From Hippopus hippopus (lineage: Eukaryota; Mollusca; Bivalvia; Cardiida; Cardiidae): 64,000 bases of DNA. The notes beneath the pieces were generated by a model, which worked only from the letters and a program-made list of their open reading frames with translations, was not told the origin of the DNA and ran no database searches. Each line of letters starts with the position of its first letter. Position 1 is the stretch's first letter. This document shows, piece by piece, positions 1-41,352 of this stretch. A program made the translations under genes and the position numbers. The DNA is taken from assembly GCA_946811185.2 (NCBI GenBank), contig OX328101.1, positions 20,382,122 through 20,446,121 on the forward strand. The letters run 5' to 3'.

Positions 1-39
1 AAACGACCAATTTGAATATGCTATTTTGAGCTTAAGTTA

Positions 40-168
40 TCCTATAGGCTAAAAAAGATTGTGGGAAAAGGAGAAAATGCTGGTAACCAGCATTTTCTTC
101 TTTTCCTCACAATCTTTTCAAAAGGTTTTTTCTTAGTGTTGTTAAAACACAGGATTGTGTGGTGATCG
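40..168 (+). mobile_element. family B MITE, partial
   Basis: Core palindrome at 60-113 and the right end (GGATTGTGTGGTGATCG); left end degraded. Confidence 0.8.
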
Positions 169-193
169 ATTGATCAGTAAACAAGATAAGTAC

Positions 194-29481
<29,288 letters not shown>

Positions 29482-29760
29482 TTTGCCGTGTCTGATAAAT
29501 CTTGAAAATTTCCGTAAATGTATCATCGTACATAAGGAAACATTTTTCTTTTTCAATTTCTCACTGGACAATAATCTGGGCACTTCTGTCTGCCTGACCG
29601 CAAGCTGTAGCCATGAGACTAAGTGACGTCATTTCTATGACAACGTCTTCAATATTTCGTCACAGCTCGGTCCATTTCGTAATTCAATCTGATTGACTTG
29701 ATGCTCTCGTCACAACTCGGCCGATTCCATACCTACATCTAACCTAGTCTGTATAACGGT
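29482..29760 (-). promoter_or_regulatory. candidate malic enzyme promoter and 5' leader region
   Basis: Repeat-free sequence upstream of the first ATG. It holds a perfect CRE-type palindrome TGACGTCA at 29624-29631 and two copies, 50 bp apart, of a TCGTCACA-CTCGG motif (from 29657 and 29707), each with a CGTCA half-site. No TATA box or transcription start can be placed from the sequence. Confidence 0.4.
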
Positions 29761-30765
29761 CGTTTCCATTTGAACTGCCAATCACGTGATCTTATACATG
29801 GCGGCGCCACTGTCGGTCGTTTAGCAACGACATAAACAACCCATTATCTTCCGCTAGATGGCATTCTAAAAATACACATCCATCTGATTTGGGCATTCTG
29901 GGTACAGAAGCGGACTAATTTTTCAAAACGACAACCGTTACTTTGAATTTCAAAATAAAATAAACGTATACTCAATGAAACGCTACCTGGTGCGATTCAT
30001 TGAGCTATGTTCAGCTAGCATGTAATCTATACACCGACCATTTATTAAAACAGCTCCTACAGGCTTGGGTAATAGCTTCGGTATGAGCCCTACTTTTCCC
30101 AAGTATATGGGATGGGTGATGCGTCATAGCAGACAGGTCAAATCTTCGAAGAATATGACATGCGGAGACAACGTAAACAGCCTCGATGAAGTTATTCACA
30201 TCTATCTATCTGTCGGTGAAAACTTCAATCGTAATTGATAAACCACGTTAAAAAATTAATGTACGTACTGTTTGTCAACTGAAATATCGTTAGAAAGATT
30301 TCGATAGAAGTGTTTGTCTATAATTTTTTTTACGAGGAGCCTTACAATTTTCAGAACGGTAAATCGGCGTAATTCCGGCAATGAAATGTACCGTGTAGGT
30401 GCATATCAAGCTAACGTTACCAGATACAGCCGAGCCTGGGATTTGATGGCTCCCATCACCCGCGGTATGCCGAATGTGACTTGATGTTCGGGTCAACCAA
30501 GGTTTGCCGAATGCCTTTTTATCTTTGAATTCAGATTTCTCCGGCAAATCCCGAACATCTACAAGTATTTCGTGAAACTACCGAGTTCTTACATGTTTGT
30601 GAATTATAAAGTATTCAGTCAAATGTTTGGAAAATAACATAAACAAGAGAGCTGAATTTTTGTGATTTACTTTGTGTTAATTAACTCATTACCTCGAGAA
30701 ACAAACGGACAACTTTTAATACGTCCTGGTTATTTGTGTTATATTCCCTTAGTCTAATCGCCGTG

Positions 30766-30988
30766 TTGATACTTAGGCTACTAAGCGTGACTCAAGGACT
30801 TTTACGGACAGAGTATATCAAGATCAGACTGCACAGAACGTGCAGTCCGATCTTTATCCTCACCGTCCGATAAAGATATATTTATCCTACCAAAAATACC
30901 TTTGAAATAACAAAGAAAAACATTTCGGTTTTAACTTTTTGCTTCAAAGTTTCATGCAATTTCAGTTATTTAGTAAGTTAGGGGTTAA
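30766..30988 (+). mobile_element. family A MITE
   Basis: Left end CTTAGGCTACTAAGCGTGAC, right end GGGGTTAA; the core hairpin is present with mismatches. Confidence 0.85.
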
Positions 30989-31252
30989 TACATAAATCCT
31001 TTTCAAGCAAAACTTTGTGGCAAAGAACAAGCAAAAGCTCATCAGCAGGGGGCAATGAAGTAAGACCTATTTCCTTGAGAAATCTCTACGAAAATACGCT
31101 GTACTAACGTATTACTGATTTACTACAAAATGCAGACGCCAAAGGACACCTACACAGACAATCTATCGCTTTGAGGATCGAATATGTAGCCTCCATGTTT
31201 CGTCCCTTTCACCTTAAACACTGAGCCAAGCAGAACCTCTTCTTTGGAAGGT

Positions 31253-31492
31253 TCATTGAATGGTGTTTTACGCCGCTTTCAACATTATTCCAGTCATATC
31301 ACGGCGACAGCTCACATATTCATGTATTATATTCATGTATTTCCTGGGTTTTGCCAGTACTGGGCTCGAGCTCTAGGGTGTCTTGCCCCAGGGCGCTCCC
31401 ACGAGGGACCCAGTGGGGTCGGTGCGGCTGGAACCCGGGGCCTCCAGGTTCCGAGTCCTACACTTTACCACTGAGCCATGCAGGACCCTTCT
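31253..31492 (-). mobile_element. tRNA-derived SINE, well preserved
   Basis: GAACCCGGGGCCTCCAGG and TACCACTGAGCCATGCAGG are the complements of boxes B and A. TATTCATGTATT is duplicated inside. Confidence 0.9.
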
Positions 31493-31627
31493 CTTTGGAA
31501 GGTAGTGATTTTTATAAAGTAACAATATACATGTATATACTTATATAGACATGCTATCCATCATGGTGTTCATAAAATCCTACAACTACAGTTTGATAAA
31601 ATTAAATTACATATTAATGAAGGTGCT

Positions 31628-31693
<66 letters not shown>

Positions 31694-31752
31694 TTTATTT
31701 ATTTATTTATTCATTTATTTATTTATCAGTTTATTTACTTATTATTTATTTG
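31628..31752. repeat. TTTA simple repeat
   Basis: TTTATTTATT run with a T homopolymer in the middle. Confidence 0.95.
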
Positions 31753-31975
31753 TTTGGTTTTCCAAAATTATTTAAGCTTTATCGCGGCACCCAGTACACG
31801 TATCTATGCTTTCCTGGAGTTTATTTTACCAGCACTTCACACAACATTCTTCCCAAACCACTTGCTCTTTTTCCCACATATACATGTACGTCTTCGAAAC
31901 AATGCTTAGTGGTAAGAGAGGAATGGATCCTGTTGCAATGACTCTCATCAATATTTGGAAAGAATTTGACAGAGG

Positions 31976-32194
31976 TTAACGTTTTTACACATAATCCCGA
32001 GTTTTAATGACCCTGGGAAATAAGACTTTTGAAAACATTGTGAGAAAAGGAGAAAATGCTGGTAACCAGCATTTTCTCCGTTTACCACAATGTTTTCTAC
32101 CCTTTTGAAAAACAAGTTTCAATTCTGAGTCACATTTATTTTGACGTCTGTAAACACATTCAATTTGGACAAGTCTAAAATTTTGTCGAGTTAA
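31976..32194 (-). mobile_element. family B MITE
   Basis: TTAA at both ends; core arm mismatch CTCCGTTTACCACA. Confidence 0.9.
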
Positions 32195-32661
32195 GAATCA
32201 AACCAAATATCTGGGTTTCAAGCTTTGTACGCTACCGACTGGGCTACCCAGCTCGACCAAAGGAGTTTTCACTGATCTTACAAATAAACAGAGGAAAAGA
32301 TATTTCACATTATTAAAACACTTAGAATTTCATTATAAAAGACGCACTTTTTCATGTCCTAAAAAGACAATAGTTCGTAATATCGTACAGTTTAAATTAC
32401 GTGTCAGTAAGTTCACTTTCCCGTTTACAAACAATACGTGTTTATTACTTTGTATTCCATGGTCAATTTATCAGATTTTCAAAAGTAAAACGTACGTGTA
32501 CATGTTTTAAATGAACTAGATAATGTCATTTACAACGTTGGAGTAAAAGAGCTTCGGTGTTAAAAACGGCTTGGAAGAGGAGTAATGTAAATTCATAAGA
32601 ATGTGGTCATCAGTGGCTGAAATGGATGCCAGAGCGACGTGTGACTTGTACTCCGTCCATT

Positions 32662-32915
32662 TCTTTACCAGACGACAAAATCTTAAACTCTTCGATATTA
32701 AAAAAAAAAGCAGACGACAATTTAAATTTGACTCAATATACAGAGTTTGTCTGTGAAAGGGTAGAAAATGTTGTGGAAAACGAGAAAATGATTGTTAGAA
32801 GCATTTTTTTTCCCACAATTTTTTCTACCCTATGGAATGAAATTTCATCATTTTTTTCTTCTGAACATGCTTCTAAACGGACGAGTCTAATATTCTGTGA
32901 CCTGGTAAAGAGATT
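32662..32915 (+). mobile_element. family B MITE, decayed
   Basis: Left end TTCTTTACCAGACGACAAAA; the core has lost its symmetry. Confidence 0.75.
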
Positions 32916-32997
32916 AGGCTAAACAGAAAGCGATATAAGTGATACAGCCAAAGATTTCTGTGTTATGGATATCATCAAGGATTGCGTTTATGTCACT

Positions 32998-33259
32998 TTA
33001 ACCCTTAACCTGCTATATAAGTTCAATGAAACTTTCAAGCCAATAGTAATGCTATTTCAAAGGTATTTTTTAGGAATAAATGGGTTACATGAAGCTTTCA
33101 AGCCGACAGTAACACTACTTCAAAAATATTTTTGGAGAAAAATATCTCCTTATCGGACAGTATAGATCCAAGATCAGACTGCACGTCTGTGCAGTCTGAT
33201 CTTGGATCTACACTGTCCGCAAAAGGTCAGTGAGTTGCGCTTAGCAGGTTAAGGGTTAA
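32998..33259 (-). mobile_element. family A MITE with internal duplication
   Basis: TTAA at both ends. A segment of about 60 bp (ACTTTCAAGCC... and GCTTTCAAGCC...) occurs twice, making the copy longer than usual; core perfect except for a shortened loop. Confidence 0.88.
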
Positions 33260-33429
33260 CTTTAGAAAGAAAAAACAAGAAATTACGACGTTATTCTAAG
33301 ACGGGGATTTCATTTTAAAGTGAAAAGACAAAAATGATCTCTTTAATAATGAAACTAGAGAAATCCACCTTGCTGGACTGGGTAAGTCGATTTTTGTAAG
33401 TTGATGTTCTTTGAAAATCTCCATACTAT

Positions 33430-33852
33430 TCTAACCTTTTAGCGAACGATTTCGTGTTCTTACGATCCTGGAGAAAAAAAAAAACATTGTGGAATAGGGA
33501 AAAAGTGCTGATATGAGGGTACGTATTCACCAACCATTCTGAAAAAAATCATGGTCTTTTTCTCCAAAATTTTCTGAATTGGAAAGTAACTCAACATCTG
33601 ATTGGCGAAACCATTTGGTTTAGCTAATCAGAACTTGTGTCACTTTCAAAAATGGAAAATCTTCGAGAATAAGACTATGAACGTTCTTAAGAATGGTTGG
33701 TGAATATTGACCCGGAATTTTCTCCCCTTTCCACAATGTTTTCTATCTTTTCAGAAACAAAGTCCATCACTTGAGACACATTGGATTTGTCGTCTGAAAA
33801 AGCTTTCAAATTGGACACGCGACTCAAATTTTGCCATCTGGTAAAATGTTAA
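33430..33852 (-). mobile_element. family B MITE interrupted by a second MITE
   Basis: Outer parts 33430-33516 and 33716-33852 are family B; the middle is another inverted-repeat element sitting in the core palindrome. Confidence 0.85.
33517..33715. mobile_element. MITE with ATTCACCAACCATTCT ends, nested
   Basis: Inverted ends GGGTACGTATTCACCAACCA and the reverse complement of TGGTTGGTGAATATTGACCC. The interior is itself roughly palindromic around CTGATTGGCGAAACCATTTG. Confidence 0.85.
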
Positions 33853-34384
33853 TCCAGAGAAGCCTTGGATTAAACTTTCGATTTCATTTATAGATAGTTT
33901 TATTAGCATTAAGAAGGTGATAAATATGAAATTCCATTCAAATTAATTGCACAAGAAAATAGGGATGCATGAAAAAAATAATGTCTGCATAAGCCTCACC
34001 AGAAAGACATAACACCATGGAATCTGGAGTGGGTAAAATGGTTGAAGGAGCTTCATTATGGTGTTACGATTGAAAAAAAAAATGTGATGTAAGGGAATGA
34101 GAGGTAACTTCGCTGAGATTACAGTGCATCTTATTTAAGTTACCTCCCTTATGAAATCCCCCCCCTCTCCAGTTGGACTCAGACGCTTGCCGTCCACTTG
34201 CAAGTTACTAAGCAGGGACACTGATACTGAGAGACTTACTCATCTTTTATTTGTAATTTGCTAAGAAAACCACTTTGTACAATTTAATAATCACTCTAGG
34301 TAGGAAACAGAATTTCACTGGCCAGTAGTTCGATTTTATGTAATTTTGATTTTCTGTATGGTGGTAGATTTATTAAATATTTAC

Positions 34385-34600
34385 CTAGACGACAAACATT
34401 AGAGACTTTTCCAACCTGAAAGCAATTTCGTATAACAAATGAAATGTGGTTTAAATTGCGGAATATATCTATGAGAGACTATAAAAAAACATTAGAAAAG
34501 AGCGCTGGTTCCCAACATATTCTCCTTTTTCCACAAAATTTTCAAAAGCCCTTCCTCATCATAGTCTTAAAAACATGGGATCGTTCAGTAAAAAAAATAG
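34385..34600 (+). mobile_element. family B MITE, degenerate
   Basis: Recognisable by AACATTAGAAAAGAGCGCTG and the TTCAAAAGCCCTTCCTC tract; a further right-half fragment lies at 34893-34992. Confidence 0.6.
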
Positions 34601-35004
34601 AAAAGTAAAGCAAAGGACCGTTAAGAAGGTTGAAAATATAGGTCGATAACAAAACTCAGTTCAACCACTTACCACTTTGAGTAGCATTTTTCACGTTGCA
34701 ATACACAATGAAAAAGCAAAAATAATAATAATAATAATAATAAAAAGAATTGCACGATGTAGAAAGCAATAGAAAGATAAACTAGAAATACATGTACTCT
34801 CTGATAAACCGTGATACTAAGCGAGAAAGCCGATCTTGGTTTGCAAAACGCTTTCAGTATTACATTAAATCCTTCACAAAACGACAGTTTCAAACCAGTC
34901 CAAACTCAAAGTGTCTGCAGACGACATTTCCCACAGTGTTTTTCAAAAACCTAGGTCGATAAAATACAGGATTGTGTTGTAAACGATTAATCAGATTTTT
35001 TTTC

Positions 35005-35233
35005 TTAACTCTTTACCACACGAGAAAATTTTAGACTTGTCCAAATTGAAAGCATTTGCAGACGACAATTTCAGTGTGGCTCAGATGGTGTAATCTGTCA
35101 TTGATTGGGTCGAAAACATTGTGGGAAACGGAGAAAATGCTGGTTACCAACACTTTCTCGTTTTCCTACAAGGTTTTCAATAGGCTTCTTTTTCAGGGTC
35201 GTTAAAAAGTGTAATTGTATTGTAAAGGGTTAA
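35005..35233 (+). mobile_element. family B MITE
   Basis: TTAA at 35005-35008 and 35230-35233; core well preserved. Confidence 0.9.
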
Positions 35234-35382
35234 ATCGATTTGAATAGACTCTACATTCACTTTCTTCCACACATTCGAATTTAACCACTTATTTCTCTTC
35301 TAGAATATTGAATTAATACAGTTAAATATACAAATTCTTTAAACACACATGGCCAAGATTCATCAGAAGTGCATTTCTTTGA

Positions 35383-35570
35383 CCCTTTACCAAACAATCC
35401 CGAGTTTAAACGACCCTGGTAACTAGCACTGTCTCCTTTCCATACAATGTTTTCTACCTGTCCAAAGCACAACTGAAATTTTAATTTTTGAGTCATATTT
35501 AATTTGTCGTCTGCAAATGATTTCAATTCTAACCAAGTCTGAATATTTGTTGTCTAGTAGAGATTCAATT
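35383..35570 (-). mobile_element. family B MITE with core arm deleted
   Basis: Left end CCCTTTACCAAACAATCCCG; about 40 bp including the first core arm are missing. Confidence 0.82.
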
Positions 35571-35832
35571 TGTCAAGGTGAACTTTCGCTCGACTTTGCA
35601 ATACGGGAAAACTAAATTGAGGGAAAGAGTAACAAAGGTGCTATTTAATCCGCTGATCCATGTTTACATTTGGATTAAATTACAGATCAATTATCTATTA
35701 TTATAGTTCAAATACTTGGCATTGATCAAATCGACCTAAGAAAGTAGAATGTATAAATAGAATGTAGAGTGCATAAATATCTAAAATGTCGTATACCAAA
35801 AGAATGAATTGGGTGGATGTTTTGCTAGATCT

Positions 35833-35835
<3 letters not shown>

Positions 35836-35874
<39 letters not shown>
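35836..35874. repeat. TC dinucleotide repeat
   Basis: CTCTCTCTCT run of about 19 units. Confidence 0.95.
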
Positions 35875-35877
<3 letters not shown>

Positions 35878-36464
35878 CTGCATGGCTCAGCGTTGAAGTT
35901 ATAGAATTCATTCTCCAAAGGTTCCGGATTCCATCCTCATTTCGAAGCTCCGTGTTTTCACGTGAATTCCATTTGGCAAACACCGTCTGTCTCGCTCTGT
36001 CTCAGTCTCCCGATTTCTTCTGATTTCTTCATGGTTCTAGTACGTCCACTGATATCCAGTCCTATGAACTCAGCGCATACTAAATTGTCTAAACAATCTC
36101 AGTCACCCTTTCTTTTTTTAAATCATGTCATATCGTTTGTGAGTACTCAGGAGTAGTGAGAATATCACCCTGTTGCAAAACAGTCCTGTATCCTTAATTA
36201 AGGAAAATTTCATCATTTGAGACTCAGGCTATTTGTTGTCTTCAAATACTTTAAGTCTTAAACACAGCCGTGTGGTAGAAAAATCTTTTACCCGAGGAAT
36301 TCTGTTATTTTCTCATACATCTTAATATCTAGTTTGAGCTTGAACATACCGGGGAAATAAGTTAATCCTTTCCTGCATGTGATTTATTACTCCTTTTGCC
36401 ACATTATTTACATTTTATTTCCACTCATCGGCTTGCCTCCTTACATTTTTTGGCAGACCAAGAT

Positions 36465-36652
36465 CCAATATTCAGCAACCATTCTTGAGAAAATCCCAAG
36501 TCAAATTCTCAAGAATTTTTTATAGTTCAAAGTAACCCAACTTCTGATTGGCTAAGCCATATGGTTTAGCCAATCAGAAGTTACGTTACTTTCCAAATCT
36601 TGAAGTATTCCTAGAATGAAATTAACAATGGTTGGTGAATTAGGACCCAGTG
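36465..36652. mobile_element. MITE with ATTCACCAACCATT ends, second copy
   Basis: Same family as 33517-33715: GATTGGCTAAGCCATATGGT in the middle and AATGGTTGGTGAATTAGGAC at the right end. Confidence 0.82.
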
Positions 36653-36864
36653 CTGTTTGGTTGGACTGAAAAGTAAAGCCAGACAAGTTTCAAACACTTA
36701 TGAAGTACAGGGCAAGATGAAGTGAGCTTTCAAACACTAGGGAATATCCGGGACGATAGCACAATATACTGATAATTTACATTGACAGTTCCTTTTGTAA
36801 ACATCAAATACAGCACTTCAAATTGAATCCTTTCGGCAAAGGCGAAAACGAGGACTATTGCAGG

Positions 36865-36935
36865 CGGCATAGATCAATGACAGACTGCACAGAACGTGCA
36901 GTCTGATCTTGATCTATACCGCCCGCTTGTGTAGT
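36865..36935. repeat. family A core hairpin fragment
   Basis: Only the palindrome (GACTGCACAGAACGTGCAGT in the middle) and short flanks remain. Similar detached cores lie at 10731-10790, 20713-20771, 40018-40085, 45291-45378 and 59830-59898. Confidence 0.75.
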
Positions 36936-37057
36936 CAAGCTTATCAGATAAAGGTCTTTCTGAGTTTCAGTGGACTGTATTTTAAGTCTATGAAAGAGGT
37001 CGAGTTTGTATATGTTTGGCTCTAAAAGAGTTAACCGTGAACTACTGAATGGCCATA

Positions 37058-37269
37058 TTAACTCTTATCCAGCAAAATAACTAAAATGAAATTTTCAATT
37101 CGATAGTAAAAACCCAAATATTGCTATTTCAAAGTTATGTTTTGGAAAATAGTATCATCTTATCGGACAGTGCAGATCCAAGATCAGACTGCACGTTCTG
37201 TGCAGTCTGATCTTGATCTACACTGTCTGCAAAAGGTCAGTGAGTCGCTCTTAGCAGCCCAAGGGTTAA
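37058..37269 (-). mobile_element. family A MITE
   Basis: TTAA to TTAA, complete core. Its right TTAA is also the left TTAA of the next copy. Confidence 0.88.
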
Positions 37270-37452
37270 AATTTCAAGCCAATATTGAAAACCTAATTAT
37301 TGTGATTTCAAATTTCTTCTCTACGCAAAACTTTTACCGTATCGGACAATGAATATCCAAGATCAGACTCCACATTCTGTTCTGTCTGATCTTGATCTAC
37401 ACTGTCTGCCAAAGCGCACAGAGTCGCACCTAGCAGCCTAAGTGTCAGTTAG
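37266..37452 (-). mobile_element. family A MITE, abutting copy
   Basis: Begins at the shared TTAA 37266-37269; more diverged, core recognisable at about 37350-37407. Confidence 0.8.
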
Positions 37453-38264
37453 CGCCTTTTTTGTATCCAGAGCTCTTTTGTGGCTCCGTGGATTCAATCC
37501 AGAGGTTCTGGGCACGATATCCGTGGGCAGCGCTGCCGCATCAAACAAAACCGTCCTTGATAAAGGTACTGCATGATAAAGGTACTGCAATGCACCATCA
37601 TAGTACCGGGGAAACCCAGGAAAGACATAAATTGTAGAGCTGTCGCCGTAATATTACCAAATTACTGTTAAAAGCGGTTTTTAATACTACTCAAAGATGC
37701 AAAAAAGTGTCAGTTGTGGACAGTAGAGATTAAGAGACTGCACAGAACACGCAGTCAGATATTGACAACCTTTGTCCTATATTTTGTGAGACCTGCTGAC
37801 AAAACCCCACCCCCGCCATAGCTTGGTTTCAAGTCTGATTAGGCCTATTGTTTTTTGCTTTCTGACGTTACTTTGTCAAAAATGACGGGACAGATCTATA
37901 CGTGATCTATATAGGATAGTATGGGCCCATATAGGATTTGACTACGAGATCTGTATAGGAACGTGTAGGATCTGACACAAGTTGGCGTTTGAGCAAGTTT
38001 TATTAAATTGAAAAATCGTCGGATCTCTATGAGAAACCTACGTACGAGGAATGAAACCGACTCACTGCTTTCATATGTACACTTACGCTCGGAGCATAAC
38101 ATAGTTCCAAAGAAACCGAATCATATTAAGTTGATCCTAGATCCGAAAATAATACAAACCTCAGCTTTAAGTACCACAGTAATCAATTTCACAGTCGAAT
38201 CGATGAAGAAATTTGTGTCTGACCATAGGCCTCTGAAACTCCATTTGTCTATCAAGAGATAACG

Positions 38265-38412
38265 AAATTTTCATTATCGGACACTGTTACTATAAATAGC
38301 ACATTGGGGATTTCCTGTGTATCGTATATAGTAAGCTTGTCTAACTATATACGATATAGAGGGAGTCGCCGATGTGCTATTTATCGAAACTGTGTTAATG
38401 AAAATTTGAATA
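38265..38412. repeat. inverted repeat
   Basis: AATTTTCATTATCGGACACT and GTGTTAATGAAAATT at the outside, ATAGCACAT / ATGTGCTAT and CGTATATAGT / ACTATATACG inside. Confidence 0.8.
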
Positions 38413-38845
38413 TATATTCCGTGATATATAGGTGATGCACCATAGTGCTATAAGTGTTCAATTATCGACCAAGGACAATTAAAGTGTTCTGTGATAGACC
38501 AATAGAGCTTCAAAGGCCTGTGGTCTGACTGAGTTGTTTCTGGAAATAACGGGCAATAATACAATGTTTAGTTAATGACGTCATACACAACATTCGTATA
38601 TAACGTCACAAATCTTATCTCAAACGTGTGTAAGGTGAAAAATGGCTATATACTAGATCTACAATAAGCACAAGGAAAGTTATGTGATCAAAACAGTTTT
38701 GCTACAGATCACACCGTGAAAGGAGACCACGGTGAGGATGTGTTTGAAGAATTACTTTCTTCCTGATACTCTCCTCAGAAATCGCAATATTTCGGTCTCG
38801 ACAAAACATGAATATTCATTCGCTTGAAAAGGGTAAACTCTGTAC

Positions 38846-39069
38846 CAGAAGGCGCAAATTGTAGACTTGTCTATATTCAAAGCATTTACAAACGACAAAT
38901 AAACTATATCTTATAGGCCTATCTTGGGATTTGTCACTGAAATAGGTTGAAAACAATGTGGAAAAGGAGAAAATGTTGGTAAGCAGCATTATCTCCTTTT
39001 TCCACAATGTTTTCAAAACCAGCCTACCTCAGGGTCATTGAAACTCGGGATTGATTAGTAAAGGATTAA
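38846..39069 (+). mobile_element. family B MITE
   Basis: Core with a few mismatches; right end AAAGGATTAA. Confidence 0.85.
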
Positions 39070-39147
39070 ATGATTGATGTGAAAAGTCGTTCCTGATGGT
39101 AGTTTTGGGTAACTTTATGAGAGAGTAAAATTATGAGATTTTGCTTT

Positions 39148-39522
39148 ATCACATAACCTCCCTTGTTTTCAGTGTAATATACCCATTACGAATTTTCTTA
39201 TCTTATACACGTTTAATATCACTATTGTGTGACGTCATTTTTGGCGTTATTTTTGTACGTATTTCATAAAAGTTAATGGATTTTATGGATATTACCGCGT
39301 GTGCATCTATAGATGGCTAAAAGTGCATCTTCTAATCTACGATTTGTAAAATATTGTTATGTGATAAAAATAATATGACATTCGTTGGCGCATGAGGTAA
39401 AAGTTTCATTAAACTCGTCAAGAAAAAATGTTATTAAGCTCGTCAAAGGCTCGCTTAATAACATTTTTCCTAGACTCGTTTAATAAAATTTTATCTCAAC
39501 GCCAACTCATGTCAGATCCTAT
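39148..39522. mobile_element. TTTATCACATAACC element, copy 1
   Basis: Starts TTTATCACATAACCTCCCTT; a palindrome around AGCTCGTCAAAGGCTCGCTT occupies the right third. Confidence 0.82.
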
Positions 39523-39566
39523 GTCTGTACAATATTAAAGCGTGTACAATACACTATTTATTTGCC

Positions 39567-39792
39567 GCTAAAACCCTGAACCAATCTATCTCATTCTTTA
39601 GATAACGATATTAGAGAATATTCAAGCAATTGAAAACATTGTGGGGAAAAGGAGAAAATGCTGGTAACCAGCATTTTCTCCCTTTTCCACAATGTTTTGT
39701 ATCCTTTCAAAGGCATATCTCATCATTTAATTGGTCGTCTGCAAAAATGCTTTGAATTTAGACTAGTCTTTGTCGCCTGGTAAAGTGTTTTA
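39567..39792 (-). mobile_element. family B MITE
   Basis: Core intact (GGTAACC centre); left end diverged. Confidence 0.85.
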
Positions 39793-40939
39793 GTGTTTGT
39801 TTTTTCCGTACCAGAAACTTGTACAGTAGGGGTATTGAAATGAGAAAATATGATGTTAACAGGGTGGACTAATGACAAGATTTCTCAGTGTAATGAGTCA
39901 ACATGCATATTGCCTGGCGCTTTTAAAAAGCATTTCATACGTCTTGTATGAGGCGCCTTTTTCGTACCGACACTGTTTTCATCTACAATGCAGAGCGCGC
40001 TTTCCGTCGTCATTTGCAGGCAATATATAAATCGCGATCAGACAGCACAGAACGTGCAGTCTGATTGTAGATCTCCACTGGCCTATTTTTGCAACTGATT
40101 TAACTGTACATAGTTGGAAAACAGCGATTGGCTTGAGAAGAAAACTGTGAGAAGCACTGTTGAAAAGAAACTTCAGAAAAGCATGAATAGGTCTACTGCA
40201 CTGGCTCCAGCGATGCATATGAAATAATGTTGAAACGACGTTAAACGATTAATAAATTAATCATTGTGTGTGTCGTACATGTTTGTTACTTTAATACGCA
40301 ATGTTCCTTAAATCTACAAGAACATTATTCAGTATTCTTTGTTTAAAACTGTACGGTAAAACTGGTACAAAGATGATATAGACTGTAACTTGCATATGTA
40401 CATGTACTCTTTTTTTTTTTTGTCATTTCGTCTTTTTGTTCTTTCTTTTTTTGAGAAATGAAGTAAAGTATTTTGTATTGTGTTGTATCGTTTAGTATTG
40501 AGTATGCCCAGTCAAATTAACTTTGAGTAGATCTATATTTGATTTTGAAAAGTGAATTTTGTCATAGATCTTCATTTATGTTTGAAACTGAAGGTTAAAT
40601 AAAAGGGTTAAAAATTGTCGGGTTGTACCCGAGTTGTAATCGATTATCAATCGCGTTGCTTTTAAATTTAGGATAATACATCGTCAACATATTCAACAAT
40701 ATTTAATTTATTTTCACTTCGTCGCGTCTACAATTTTGTATTGTCATATTCAGGGCATAATCGGTCAGGAGTATTAAACTACAAATAGGAAGTGTTTAAG
40801 AAGATTAAATATAAGTTGAATATAAGGATCAAAATTCAATGCTTGAGTTTTGGTAGAATGTTTGTGTTGTGTACTTGTCAGTGCTAAGATAATGTGTAAA
40901 TGTTTTCTGTTGATCATATTTTATGGACGAATATGTAAA

Positions 40940-41127
40940 CATCGAGTGTAAGTACAATGAAGCTGACGTCATCTTTCAACGCAGCAAGTTACAAGTGCGG
41001 GAAAATAAAATCGTGTCAAAGAGTTCGCGCAATGCTGTGTTGGCGTAGTTTAAGTTTGTTTAAGCATGTCACCATGCTTTGATATACACCAACTCTTAAA
41101 AGGATTAACGAAGAACCGTGTAGAAGG
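40940..41127 (+). promoter_or_regulatory. candidate promoter region of the plus-strand gene
   Basis: Repeat-poor sequence before the ATG at 41128 with a perfect TGACGTCA palindrome at 40974-40981, about 150 bp upstream, a similar distance to the one before malic enzyme. No TATA box is evident. Confidence 0.35.
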
Positions 41128-41352
41128 ATGGCAGTTTTCCCGATTACAACATTTTGCGAGGTGACATATGATTCGGACTGGTACGAAGACGACCGTCACC
41201 TTACGCCGTATCGGTATTCCTTGCTGAGAAATGACACGGAATCTAACTCGGATACTGTTTCTCTTACTTTACCATCTTACACTTATTACGAGTATCTTAG
41301 ATCATTGTATGATTGTAGAACTACAGCAACAGGAAAAATACCACCAGGCCCA
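41128..41352 (+). CDS. uncharacterised gene, exon 1 (start codon)
   Basis: 75 codons from ATG at 41128 to KIPPGP, with a strong donor CCA|GTAAGTTT in phase 0. The upstream region is free of MITEs. Confidence 0.7.

Larger units (their letters stand above)
29760..40940. other. intergenic region between the two divergent genes
   Basis: Apart from the MITEs, SINE and simple repeats listed separately I see no gene here. Small open frames such as 30011-30199 and 30290-30547 on the minus strand match nothing I know and have no splice context. Confidence 0.6.

Noticed and set aside
31551..31775. Frame encoding LFIYLFIYLF
   Set aside because: Translation of a TTTA simple repeat.
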